A DNA stretch of 64,000 nucleotides, from NCBI GenBank assembly GCA_016801845.1, contig CM028909.1:9780813-9844812 (forward strand), given 5' to 3'. The DNA comes from Polydactylus sextarius. Its lineage: Eukaryota; Chordata; Actinopteri; Polynemidae. The notes under the pieces are model-generated. The model saw only the letters and a program-made list of their open reading frames with translations, had not been told where the DNA came from and did not search any database. Of the stretch, positions 13,148 to 25,400 are shown one piece after another. A program made the position numbers and the translations under genes. How positions within the stretch are numbered: the stretch's first letter is position 1; the number at the start of each line of letters is the position of its first letter.

Positions 13148-14254
13148 AAGGAATAAACAATACATACCACTGAATGTAAGAGTGAACTCTCTCTAGTCTT
13201 TTGTAGTCATTTTTCCATTCCTTAAGAAATGACTCAATGTAGACATCTGTGCCAAATGGGAAAGAAATAAAAATATAACTACCAATATAATTTCCCCAAA
13301 ACATTAAACATGTTTTCAGAGCATATAAATATATTACCATCGGGAGCAGAGGGAAATTTATTGAGATAAAACTGCAAATTGTTCATTTTGTCTTCTGAGC
13401 ACTCGTCATCTGTAAGATTCTGTTAAAAAAACAAAACAAAAAAAGACATTAAACAATGCTGATCACTGTCAGTTGGTAAAAGACAAGATGATTTTTACGT
13501 TGCAACATTTTGCAGATACTCACTGGATATCCTCTCCTGTAGTTCTGCATGTCCTTTGCTGCCCTCATGTTTCTGGGCGGATGATGCCACTACAAGCAAA
13601 AGTGAAAGTAAATTACCCCTGCACCGTCAACCGTTCAATATCATCCTTCTTAGCTGGTGCATATTAATTTAAAAACAACTACAAGTTATGTTATCATTAC
13701 CTGCAATGTTTCTAATGACAGCAGGAGCCTAGGACAATGTTATACGAGTTGACATATTTAATCCAAAGCAAACCATTCCCCTTTCCTTCTGCAAGCTGAC
13801 TTAACATTTATAACTTTTACATTTTAAACTATAAACTACAATCTATGAATAGTTATAACTCGAAACAGCTAAAAATATAAGATATAAACGAAGCGAGGGC
13901 GACTTAAAAATCCTACAAACGTAAGCTAACGTCATCGGCTAGCTAGGCTAGTTAGCGAGCCTGCAGCAGTCAGGCATAAAGCTAACATTAGCTTTCCAGT
14001 CATGGTAATAATACAAACGGCCGGCCGGCTGTAAAAGAACCGAGTCAGAAGTCAACATATTCCCCGCTATGACAGCATTCAAGTAAGTTGTAGTGTGACA
14101 GTGTAATAATAGAAACACGTACTGGTACTAAAGTCCAACTGGATTTGTTTTTGTCTTGACTTGACCGTCGGGTTTGGCTCTCTCCGGCCGGGTCGTCTCC
14201 ATCACTCTCTGTGTCCCAGGTCGAGTCGTAATCACAAACACAATCGTCCTCCAT
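9463..14254 (-). CDS. ogfr: Opioid growth factor receptor (complete, 7 exons, 535 aa)
   Basis: OGFR binds met-enkephalin (opioid growth factor) at the nuclear envelope and restrains cell proliferation; it is unrelated to the classical GPCR opioid receptors. Coding exons on the minus strand: 14123-14254, 13524-13589, 13338-13419, 13168-13246, 11498-11564, 10585-10733 and 9463-10495. Total 1608 nt, which is exactly 536 codons with stop, and all junction phases are compatible. Residues 1-44 are acidic and Ser-rich (starts MEDDCVCDYDSTWDTESD). Residues about 50-285 form the conserved OGFr N-terminal domain. It includes HSYIQWLFPLREPGVN (115-130), ESYELMLGFYGIRL in exon 6 and HNNLRITRILKSLGELG at the start of exon 7, all nearly identical to human OGFR as remembered. 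The rest is a low-complexity charged tail with an Asp run (about 373-381) and a basic KPLKKKRE patch (about 417-425), possibly a nuclear localisation signal. The proline-rich tandem repeats of the human C-terminus are absent. Confidence 0.95.
9926..9954 (-). repeat. ogfr: In-frame trinucleotide repeat encoding poly-Asp in ogfr
   Basis: Nine CAT units on the plus strand read as nine consecutive GAT (Asp) codons in the last ogfr exon, inside an acidic stretch. The purity of the repeat (no GAC codons) suggests recent slippage and possible length variation. Confidence 0.9.
11565..13167 (-). other. ogfr: ogfr intron 4, no further coding content seen
   Basis: A 1.6 kb intron between the exons at 13168-13246 and 11498-11564. 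It holds the (AC)n tract above, a poly-G patch near 12307-12328 and otherwise AT-rich sequence. The open frames in it are short and have no recognised similarity. Confidence 0.7.
13110..13145. repeat. (AC)n microsatellite in an ogfr intron
   Basis: About 18 AC units, lying only some 20 bp downstream (transcript sense) of the donor site of the ogfr exon at 13168-13246. Confidence 0.95.
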
Positions 14255-14450
14255 GGTTAAAATAACAGTTATGTGACTAGCTAAAGCTAAATAAACGTTT
14301 AACCTGGTATCGCACTATAAACTGACATGAATCAAGTTACAGTCGCATGTTCAGGTTAGACGGGGACGGCCCTGACCATCCGTCTTACCAGTCTACCATC
14401 GTCAGACAGCGAAACCGTTGGCGGCTGCAGTGCTTGTGATGCGTTCAGGG
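14255..14450 (-). promoter_or_regulatory. ogfr: ogfr 5' UTR and presumed promoter
   Basis: Sequence immediately upstream of the ogfr ATG (14252-14254). It is richer in CpG than the flanks (for example around 14355-14450), as expected for a broadly expressed gene, and no TATA box is evident. CpG-containing sequence also continues into the first intron (13870-14050). The transcription start is not determined. Confidence 0.45.
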
Positions 14451-16006
<1,556 letters not shown>

Positions 16007-17323
16007 ATCCAGTTAATGTAGTTATCCAATCTCATTTGAAGTTTTAGACACAGTATCTCTGTATTGTGCATTTGGTATGATTTAGTTTTCATACTGTAAG
16101 GAACTGCAGCACACAGAATGATTCAGATATGTGAATGCATAATTGCACTATGATGTCCTTCATTTGACAGTAACCTGACAGATGCATTCATACATGGAAG
16201 TATTTCACCATCACAAGGTATAAATAGAATTGTGTATTATCACAGGGGATTCAGTGTTGAATGGCCGCTGGTGTGGGTTTCTATTTTTGGTTCTAGTTAC
16301 TGTGGAAACCAGAGGGCTCTGCAGGCATCCAGTATTTGCTGTTGCTATTTAGTGCCTCTGCTTCATAAAATGGATCCCATATTACCTTATTCTCAGTGAC
16401 ATCAGTACAGATGGAGAGATGTGTTAATATGCACAGATATTATAATGATAATTCATGGAACACAGACTGACTAGTAGCTGTGACAGGAACTTTAGAGGAA
16501 AACTACTAATCTATTACCCATTTAATATTTTATATCAAACTGAACTGGCAGTTTGTTTGAACTTGTGAATGTTAGACTGACTTTGTCTTATTTACATATG
16601 CACATATAGTTTAAAATAGTTTAAAAAGTGAGGAATATAATGGTTATAGTAACAAGTACGAGTACAACTGTGATTTAACATACTTACACTTGCTACATTT
16701 ACGTGTTAAACATAAATAACAACTAGGTATTATTTATGTTATGCTTAATAATGCAAAATATAATCAACTTGATTTTTAAAGATTAGCTGATTATAGGTTA
16801 AGATAAGACTTTATGTTTCCCTGGGGGAAGATTCACCTAGCTTTAATGTGATTAAATTTATTCACACTATTATCAGTTGTGGCATTAAATTACACATGTA
16901 CAACAATTACAACAAAGTAATATAATGTTTATTCTTCTGAAATGGGTCATGGTGAATAATAAGTGCTTTCATTAATACTGTAAGTATATTTTAATAGCGC
17001 TATTGATACTTTTACACAAATACAGTGTTTGAAAAAGAAAGCAGCAAGGTTTGACTTTTTCATAACAGTCATAACCAAACCATAACCCCCCAAAAAGAAA
17101 GCAACAACAAAGAACAAAGCACACAGCTTTAGAAAAATGAAAAATCCTTAAATAAACTGACTTTGTGTCAACACGTCTTTTTGTTGACTGTCTTCACTGC
17201 AAAAAAAAAAAAAAAAAAAAAAAGCAAAAGCAGGAAGTAGTTCACAGGTAAACCTGATATCAGCTGCCAGGTGAGAATAGCAGATGCAGTCAAGGAAGTT
17301 TGTGTGTACATAATTAGGTGCAT
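16007..17323. other. Intergenic, nothing recognised
   Basis: AT-rich sequence with an A-tract at about 17201-17223. No exon-like or repeat-family signature was found. Confidence 0.6.
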
Positions 17324-17530
17324 CCATCCATTCATTATCTCTATTGTTTATCCTTTGAGTGTTACCGTGTGGCTGGAGCCATTCTCAGTTGACTGCTGGC
17401 GAGGGCAGGGTCCAAGGTACATCCCTGTCAGTCAATCACAAGACTGACATGTAGAGACAAACACTTATATTTACAGGCAACATAGAATCAGCCTAACCTG
17501 CATGTGTTTGACTCCAGCAGGAAGAAAACA
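17324..17530 (+). repeat. Teleost dispersed repeat, degraded copy
   Basis: The order of blocks (CATCCATTCATTATCT, a GGCTGGAGCC block, GAGGGCAGGGTCCAAGGTAC, CAGTCAATCACAAGACTGAC, TAGAGACAAACACTTATAT, then CTAACCTGCATGTGTTTGAC) follows a very common fish interspersed repeat recalled from other teleost genomic sequence. This copy is diverged and gapped. Family name not assigned. Confidence 0.75.
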
Positions 17531-18121
17531 TATTGGTTATTGTAATATTTAATTTATATCTATCATTGAAAATATCTGTTCTTTTTATTTCTCACACATA
17601 TTTAAGCAACTGACAATATGGACTCACAAAAGTGATAGTAAGTGAGTAAGTTGTATAGAATTAGTTTAAACAGCAGGAGAGATTATATGGTAATTAAGCG
17701 ACAATATAAATATGAATATGTTGTTTTAAGGCCTCCTGCAGTGCTTTGTGGGAAGTATTCACACAGCTCAGTGTCTCTGGGGATGTTTTATTTCTCTAGG
17801 TTTTACGTCTGTTTACAGTCCAAGTATCATTAACTCTCTTGTCTTCTCAGACCCTGAAACCTGCCCGACATTAACCTTAGTCTCTCCCACTGGTACAGAC
17901 CCAGTTTTCAGTCTAAAAGTTTGTCTTTTATGGAGCAGTGTAATGTTTCTAAGCTTTCCTGTAGGATTTTGCCAGATTTGCATTTTTGTTATTGCAGAAT
18001 TGGCAGATGGGTTTTATTTAGTAGGGAAAATGTGCCTTCAGGCACAAGGTCCTCTTTTCTCTGCATGATGCAATGTGCATCTTCAAAATTGGTTTGTTCC
18101 ATCTGCATTTTCTCAGCATCA

Positions 18122-18122
<1 letters not shown>

Positions 18123-18162
<40 letters not shown>
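18123..18162. repeat. (CA)n microsatellite
   Basis: About 20 pure CA units. A second, imperfect GT-rich tract with TATG and GAGT interruptions lies at 18478-18520. Confidence 0.95.
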
Positions 18163-18167
<5 letters not shown>

Positions 18168-18589
18168 TGAGGTCTCTTTGATTTGATGAGAAAACATGTT
18201 TTTTTTACTAACCACCCAGCTGCAATTCAGCAACCCTGATAAAAAATAATCATCATTGTTGTAATAATGTGGGTAGTAACAGGACTTGAACAATTTAAGC
18301 AGGTCTGTCGTGTATAATTTGATTTTAACTATCTTCTATAGCTTCACTTGCCAGAATTTAATTAAATAAACGTAAAATGGAAACAAAGCAAGAGGCTTTA
18401 TGTTCAAGAGTGGACAAATAATGATATTTTTATTATCCATTTCATTTGTTTTCATTATTCCTTTTAAATTACATGGTAATGTGTGTGTGAGTGTGTATGT
18501 GTGTGTGTGTATGTGAGTGTGATAATGAAATGTACCTGAGAGCAAAGAACAGAGAGAGCAAAACTAAATCAATGAAGCATCTCTGAGTC

Positions 18590-19140
18590 AAAATACTTAT
18601 CCTTAAACCCAGGCCCAATGGGGATTGATGGACCTCCTCACTTTGTTCCAGGTCCTAGGGCTTTGAAAAGGATGCGAATACAAGCTGTGTGGATTGATGC
18701 GTGGCTATAAGGGCTCCAGGTTCCTCTCTTATCAGCTGAGATGTAATTGATTTATTGAGAGCTGATTTGAATCACAACAGGGATACAAGTGTGCTGATTT
18801 AGCCACTTAACACAAAAAACAGGGCCACCTAGCAGGTTGCTCTATTTGTGAAGCACAAAAGAACACAGAATAACCCACCTGCATTATCTTACTGGTGCTA
18901 TTGATACTCACCGTGACACCACGGAGGATGTTTCAGTTCAGTTTGTATCTGACACAAATGTCTTTTCCCTTTTGTTTCTTCACACGTTTTGCAACTTGCT
19001 CACATGTTGTGATGCAGCGACAGCACGATTCATCGAACAACGGCCTGGATCATTATACTTAACATATTAGCTTCAGCCTCACTGACAGTCCAAGTCTGTG
19101 CTTCTGGTATAAGTAACCATGGCAACCAGCATCACCTACA
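18590..19140. promoter_or_regulatory. Possible conserved non-coding element upstream of kcnk15
   Basis: A balanced-composition, repeat-free patch about 1.2-1.7 kb upstream of kcnk15. It contains TTATCAGCTGAGATG (GATA-like plus E-box), GTAATTGATTTATTGAG and GATTTGAATCACAACAGG, and no open reading frame pattern. It stands out from the low-complexity flanks. Its role is inferred from composition only; conservation could not be tested. Confidence 0.25.
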
Positions 19141-19492
19141 GTAGGTTTCCAGAAGCATCCAGAAGCATTTATTTGGCCACTGCACATACATGCATAGCTT
19201 CTCTATTGTGATGTGCACACATACACACACACACACTGTACATGTACATGCATGAAAATAATCAGCATGTTATCATACTTCAATTAAATCAACAGTGAAT
19301 GTGTCTGTTGTATTAAAATCAGTGCATCATTTTGAGACTGATAATTAATGAACAGTAATAGTTATGCTCTATATATGTCTGTGATGCTATGTATATTTAC
19401 AAGTATATTTGTGTATTCATATATATATATATATATATAATTGTTTTCTTGTAAAACAATTTTACTTCACTGAATAAAATGGATTGTGCCAC

Positions 19493-19495
<3 letters not shown>

Positions 19496-19568
<73 letters not shown>
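19496..19568. repeat. (TA)n microsatellite
   Basis: About 36 pure TA units. A shorter TA tract lies just before it at about 19420-19438. Confidence 0.97.
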
Positions 19569-19570
<2 letters not shown>

Positions 19571-19836
19571 TATTTATGCCATAGATGAAAAAAACATAAT
19601 CACTTTTTGAAAATGTCACCTACAAAATCATTTTATGTAATTCATCGATGTGATTCATTGTGATTAAATTCAATTCATGGTTGTGATTTAGTATTTTGTT
19701 ACTTTAACTGGATTGTATACTTTTAAGGAAACTTGTGATGCTGTAAAACTAAATGTGTGTATATCTATATAACACATGTAATGATATAATGAGATGCGCT
19801 TGTATTGCCTACAACCTGGTTCCTGTGCACACAACC

Positions 19837-19837
<1 letters not shown>

Positions 19838-19883
<46 letters not shown>
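19838..19883. repeat. (CA)n microsatellite upstream of kcnk15
   Basis: About 23 CA units, roughly 470 bp upstream of the kcnk15 start codon. Confidence 0.96.
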
Positions 19884-19887
<4 letters not shown>

Positions 19888-19989
19888 TCCTCATGTTAGA
19901 CTGGTATGTGCCGGATAGTCAGGACTTCACTTGTTGCACATGGGTGTGATAAGAATAAACATCGGTACTAAAACTATGCATCATATACA

Positions 19990-20110
19990 TATCCTATATT
20001 ACATTACGCGCAGCTTTTTATTGGCGAGTGGTTTGCGCATGCGAACAGACACGCTGAGGCCACTTAGTTAAACAGATGACCGCGTCGAGAGCATCTATCG
20101 CTCTCAATGC
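19990..20110 (+). promoter_or_regulatory. kcnk15: Candidate kcnk15 promoter
   Basis: The only CpG-containing patch directly upstream of kcnk15. It holds an inverted CCAAT box (ATTGG, 20020-20024) and an NRF-1-like palindrome TGCGCATGCGA (20034-20044), with further CpGs to 20110. The position about 250-360 bp upstream of the start codon fits a promoter with a short 5' UTR. Inferred from motifs; the start site is unknown. Confidence 0.45.
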
Positions 20111-20289
20111 GCACTGCAGAATATGAACGTTTTTACATTAACAACAAACCTGAACCTGACGAGATAAACAGATTTCCAGGTTTGGCGTGTGTGTATGTGT
20201 GTGGATTTTTTAAACGCTCCTTTCCTGCCGCTACGTTTCACGCAACAGGCTGCAACAACCCCAATGTGGAGTGTAGGCTGAGGGAATAG
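20107..20289 (+). other. Possible upstream ORF in the kcnk15 5' leader (60 codons)
   Basis: An ATG-initiated 60-codon frame ends about 60 bp before the kcnk15 start codon. It would sit in the 5' UTR if transcription starts in the candidate promoter at 19990-20110. The peptide has no recognised family, so any role would be translational control and not a protein product. Uncertain, since the transcription start is unknown. Confidence 0.25.
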
Positions 20290-20351
20290 TGAGGCTGCCA
20301 CCTGTAACTGTGCCAATCTGCTCCTGACTTTTGATGCCGACGCAGGCGAGG

Positions 20352-21863
20352 ATGAAGAAGCAAAACGTCCGGACGCTGTCGCTCATCCTCTGCATGTTTT
20401 CCTACCTGCTGGTCGGCGCCGCGGTATTTGACGCGCTTGAGTCGGAGTCGGAGAGCTCCCGCAGACGCATCTTGGAGCAGAAGCGCAGCGAGATGAAGAA
20501 GAAGTACCGCTTCTCCGAGGATGACTACCGTGAAATCGAGCGAGTGGTGCTGCAAGCTGAGCCACATCGAGCCGGGAGACAGTGGAAATTTGCTGGCTCT
20601 TTTTACTTTGCCATAACAGTTATCACCACCATTGGTAAGTTCATGTAATGCATCCATCTTTTTTTTTTTTTTTTAAAAAAGATACTGTTTTACTCAGTTG
20701 CTGTAGTATTTACTGTAGAGCATTTTAACATTTTCTACACAGCTGCAGCATCTAATTATTGTTTAAATGACAGACTGATTAAATAAAGAGAATTAACAGT
20801 TAGTTGTTCATCTAATTCTCCTCTCTCTCTCGTTCTCTCTCTGTCTCTCTGCAATAAAGGTTATGGTCATGCAGCACCAGGCACAGATGCAGGGAAGGTC
20901 TTCTGCATGTTCTACGCTGTCCTCGGCATCCCTCTCACTTTGGTCATGTTCCAGAGCCTGGGAGAAAGGATGAACACATTTGTGCGCTACCTCCTCCATA
21001 AAGCGAAACAGTGCACAGGCTTTCGACACACCGAAGTGTCCATGGAGAACATGGTCCTAGTAGGCTTCCTGTCCTGCATTGGTACGTTGTGTGTGGGAGC
21101 TGCAGCTTTCTCCCACTTTGAGGGATGGAGCTTCTTCCACGCTTACTACTACTGTTTCATTACACTCACCACTATCGGCTTTGGGGACTTTGTGGCCCTG
21201 CAGAAAAAGGAGGACCTCCAGGAAAAAACGCCATACGTGGTGTTCAGTTTCATGTACATCCTGGTGGGACTGACTGTCATCGGGGCCTTCCTTAATTTGG
21301 TGGTGCTTCGCTTCCTCACTATGAACACTGAGGATGAGAGGAGAGATGCTCAAGAGAGGGCGTCGCTGAAGAGGGACAGAGGCCTTCTGGATGGGGCTGT
21401 GGGTGTCAGTGTTGTGGGTGAACAGAGCAGAGGCAGCCACAGAGAGAAGGACAGGAGCAATGTAGCACACAGCCACAGTACGCTCTTCCTTCCAATGGAG
21501 GAAGGAACCAGCCGCACCAACCTCATCGCTTCCCCAGCTGAGGAACAGGAGAGGAGAAGAAGCCCCTGCAGACACAGGCTGCATTTTCAGGTCCAGGCGG
21601 GAAGATGCAGGCAGGAGTCGAGCCTCAGCTCCCTCTGCTCCTGCGTGTGTTACCGCTTAGGGATTTGTGATAGTCCTCTCATGTCCCGCAGTGAGCACCA
21701 TGGTTGTCATATCAATTCTGTTTATTACAATTCTGTCTCCTATAGGATCCAGGGCTGCTCACCAGGGTCCAGAGACAACACTGGACTGTCCTCCCCAGGC
21801 AGCACACTATCACTAGGTCATAGCTTCCGGGAGTTCCCTCGTTCAAGGAGAAAGTCGGTGTGA
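20352..21863 (+). CDS. kcnk15: Two-pore-domain potassium channel, TASK-5 type (complete, 2 exons, 428 aa)
   Basis: A K2P background K+ channel subunit of the plasma membrane, TASK subfamily. Exons 20352-20634 and 20860-21863; the intron is phase 1 and splits the Gly95 codon of the first selectivity filter. Start MKKQNVRTLSLILC aligns with TASK channels; an in-frame ATG six codons upstream (20334) is less likely. TM1 is about residues 8-28, followed by an extracellular cap. Pore 1 is TTIGYGHAAPG with His98, the TASK proton-sensing position. Pore 2 is TTIGFGDFVALQ (198-209), and TM4 ends in VLRFLT (243-248), the X-gate motif of TASK-1/3. KCNK15 identity rests on the cap stretches QKRSEMKKKYRFSEDDYREIE and LQAEPHRAGRQWKF and on AFSHFEGW before pore 2, closer to human KCNK15 than to KCNK3 or KCNK9 as remembered. 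The glycosylation Asn53 of TASK-1/3 is Arg. The cytosolic tail is long, carries a CSCVCYR patch and ends RRKSV, a 14-3-3-type terminus. Confidence 0.95.
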
Positions 21864-22450
21864 GGAGTGAGGGAAAGTGTTTGCACTGACTGTAAACAGT
21901 ATTTTCAATGACACTACATTTTGTGTTACACCACTTTTGTGCATGTCAGAAGACAATGATTCTGTTAACTGAATAAGTTGTCTATTGTGGCTTGAAAATA
22001 ACTTTATTTGTAAAGCAAGGATTAGATTTCGTTTCTTCTTTTAACCTTTGCCATTATTTATATTAGTGATTATGCTGTTTTCCTCGCATGTAAGCCAAAG
22101 TGCAGTGCATGCTAAAGAGAATGTATAGCACACAATGTGAATGCACGAGTGCTATTTAAAAAAAAAAAAGAAGAAGTAAAAGGTCGGGCTTTTAATCTAC
22201 AATTTTAACAAAAGTATTTTGGATATAGTGTTTATTTATGACTAACTGTTCAGTGACAGTACGTGAACGATCCTCAGTGGACTCTGCACCTGCTTTAGAC
22301 GAAAACCCTTAAATTTTTCATGCCATAGCTAGAAGATGTCATTATACTTTTATATTTAAAAAAAAGCCTTAAAGAACTTTGACCAAGCACATGAGATGTG
22401 TGGCTTCTTAGCTCAGTGAATTTAATAAATCCTTTTATTACTTCTATCAT
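21864..22450 (+). other. kcnk15: kcnk15 3' UTR (presumed) with polyadenylation signal
   Basis: AT-rich sequence after the stop codon (21861-21863). The first clear AATAAA lies at 22424-22429 and would give a 3' UTR of about 0.6 kb. Later AATAAA copies exist (for example near 23424), so a longer UTR is possible. Confidence 0.5.
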
Positions 22451-25400
22451 CGGGAGGGGTCAGGGTAACTTTTAACTTGTGTCGTTCAGCACTGACACAA
22501 CCACAAAGAGATTATGCTTGTTACACGACTGATTCAAACGTAATGGATGTAGCACACAACGGATATGTAGCAGGTTTCGAGTGACCTTCCTAAAGTTGTC
22601 GTTTTCCAGACAGGGAGGTGTTGTTTCTCTTGTAGGACTTGGTTTGTAGTCACATTCGATGTGAGTCTCTTACAGTACTGTTTTATTAAACCGAAGGAAA
22701 GGAACACCACGTGTGTGAGTGTTGTTATTTTAAGCAAAGTTTAAGCGGTGATATAAGGAAACAGGTCACATTTGTGTGACACTGTTCGGCATTTGGGATT
22801 ATTCATCTTCCTCTGTTGTCTTCCAGGTCAAAACAACAAGTGTGGTGATAAGTTATAAGGACCTCTGGTGACCAACTGGTGACTAACATATGTGAAATAT
22901 CCAGAAAACATTAATGTGAGGTTACATTGAGGTTTTAGGAACCAAAATGGTTAAAATGAAGGCATATTATAGTCATTCTGTTTAAATAGTCACCTGACAA
23001 ATGATTTTCCATCTAAATTCATCACAGTTTTTGCCCAAAGTTTGAATTTTTAAAAATCTGTAATTCAAGTTGCCTGCTGAAAAACTAGCAGTGGTGACCC
23101 AGCAACTACATCCATTTACATTGTTCTGAGGTGCTTATGTAATGCATCTTACCCTATTTTTTGGTACTTTGTTGGTGGACTTTTTGTTGGTGAGCAATTC
23201 AGGGGAAAATACTGTTTGTCATACATCACTTCAGGTATTTAAAAGCTGTATTTACTTGTTACTCTATTGACTATGTATCGAATGCTACCTGTGGTTTTGA
23301 GACATGAAGTGAACAACACATATATCCATAAACATCAAGAACAAGAAAAACACCTCGTATTCTAAATGTCCAGCTAATATTTCAAGTCATTAAATACCAC
23401 GTTTCTTCTCAAATGTCACAAAATAAAATGACATTGTGTGTCTTAACGTGTGCACATCACCTCCATTTGCTGTTCTAAAAACATGTTTTTGATTTTGCAA
23501 CAAGGAACAGAAATCATGACGTCTTTAGGTAAGTGTCCCCAAGCATGCATTGCAAGCCATCTGTTGATCTGCTGGAATAGTGGGCTACTTTACATATAAA
23601 TGTAAAACTGATTGGGCAATAGAAGCTGAAATGGTGATTGGTTATGAAAAGCCATCTGCTACTGCTGCTTGGGGCGAGAAATAGGGACGTTTACTCTCTT
23701 CCTTACACCATCACATCACATGCTGTAATTATGAAGCTTCCTCTATTGTGTGCAACAAGTAAGACTGCACAATGTGTTAAGTCTTACACTTTCAAATATG
23801 AAGGATTTTCATCATTCTGCATGATATTGTGGCAGGAGGTGGATTAAGATACAATAGCTTTGACAAGAGGGCCCTCTGCAGGGGAGAAGGCTTTGGGGGT
23901 GTTTGAGGAAAATCATAGAAAGTAATGGTAAAATTTTAACCACTAGAGGGCAGTAGATAGTCACATAGTCATGTTTGGGTACAGCAGTCACATAATATAA
24001 CACTCATAGTGTTATTGTTATTTTCATGCATTATTTGAAATGAGTTTTTTAGCCTCCATCTCGCTGTAAGAATCAAGACTCCACAAAAGACTAAATCTGG
24101 GACCTCGGGGTGTTGTTTTTATTTATGTAGCTCAATATCACAAAGGGGCTTGACTGTCTACATAGTGTAGAATAATATTTAATCATTCTTTGAGGTGAAT
24201 GACTCTGTGTGATTTTTTCAAAAATATTAAAGAGACATAACAAATAAGTAATATTTACAACATGAACTCTTCTACTGAAGAGGTGAGCACGCTGTGAACA
24301 CTCACATTGATCAACAACAGAGAAACAGAGTGTTCATGCGACCAGGATGTGGCCGAACATAAGACAGATCATCTTCTTTGGTATTGATCCTTCCTACTCT
24401 GTCACTGATACACTGAGATACTGTAATTGAGTCTGAAATGTCATCCTATTGGCCCCCAGTGACTCTTCACCCACGTCTTCTCAAATGTCAAATATCACAG
24501 TTTCTGTCGGAGAGTTGAGGGAAAACATGAAATGTTACTCAGGTTTTTGGACAATTTTTCTGAGAGCATTTTTTTCATCCACTGATCTCGTTGCCATAAT
24601 TTCATTAGACAATCGATATCTGTCAAATCAACATTTGTAGCTATCGTTTCAAATACAAATTAGACTACTTTGCTCATGCTGAATATATCGATTTAAAATA
24701 TGAATTTTCCAGGAAATGAACTGCCTGAGTGGCACAAAAGAATATACTGGCAGAAAAACCAGGATACAGTTTTTTGATTGATGGCATAAAACGAAGATGC
24801 TTGAACTTTTAATAACACAGAAGCTGAAATCATCAAATTACATGGCATGGTGCACTATTTCACATGTTAATATCATTTGGATATTCTTGGATTCTTGGTT
24901 TAGCTTGAAATGATGGATTTTAGAGAAGTCCAAACATAGTCCCTCTGCTTTTTACTTATTCACTTTTTAGTTTTTGGTGTCATACTGTATATCATCATCA
25001 CTGTATTTCATCACTGTATCCATAGGGTAAAATTCACCCCAATAGAATTGGATGAGACAGAGAGAGGTCATTGTTCTGTCCTTATACGTTAGATGAACAT
25101 AAAGCCAAGAAAATTCCCCTCTGGTGACTGAAGAATCCCTTGATCTCATGGAGCCATTTTATTATCCGCCCAAACAATTTTTCGTTTTTGTGAGGATTTT
25201 TCTTTGCGCCGAAGGACATGGATCAAAGTGAGGCGCTACGTCTCCTGTTAAAATGATCTTGAAAGGGATAATCAAATAGAGACTCATCAAAACGGGAGAT
25301 TGTTCCAGTGGAACAACAATTATGGACTTCTGAAGGTTAGTGCAAATTAATCTTGAATATGAAAATATTCTTTGTTTAAAGTAACAAGCTTCAAAAAATT

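Noticed and set aside
13404..13409. Alternative acceptor for the third ogfr coding exon
   Set aside because: Splicing at the inner CAG breaks the frame; the outer acceptor (exon to 13419) keeps the frame and gives NLTDDECSED, similar to the human sequence.
20334..20351. Upstream in-frame ATG of kcnk15
   Set aside because: It would add MPTQAR before the MKKQNVRT start that all TASK channels share; no TASK channel known to me has such an extension.
20238..20657. 139-codon open frame on the minus strand
   Set aside because: Shadow of kcnk15 exon 1 on the opposite strand.
21057..21584. 175-codon open frame on the minus strand
   Set aside because: Shadow of kcnk15 exon 2; no recognisable protein.
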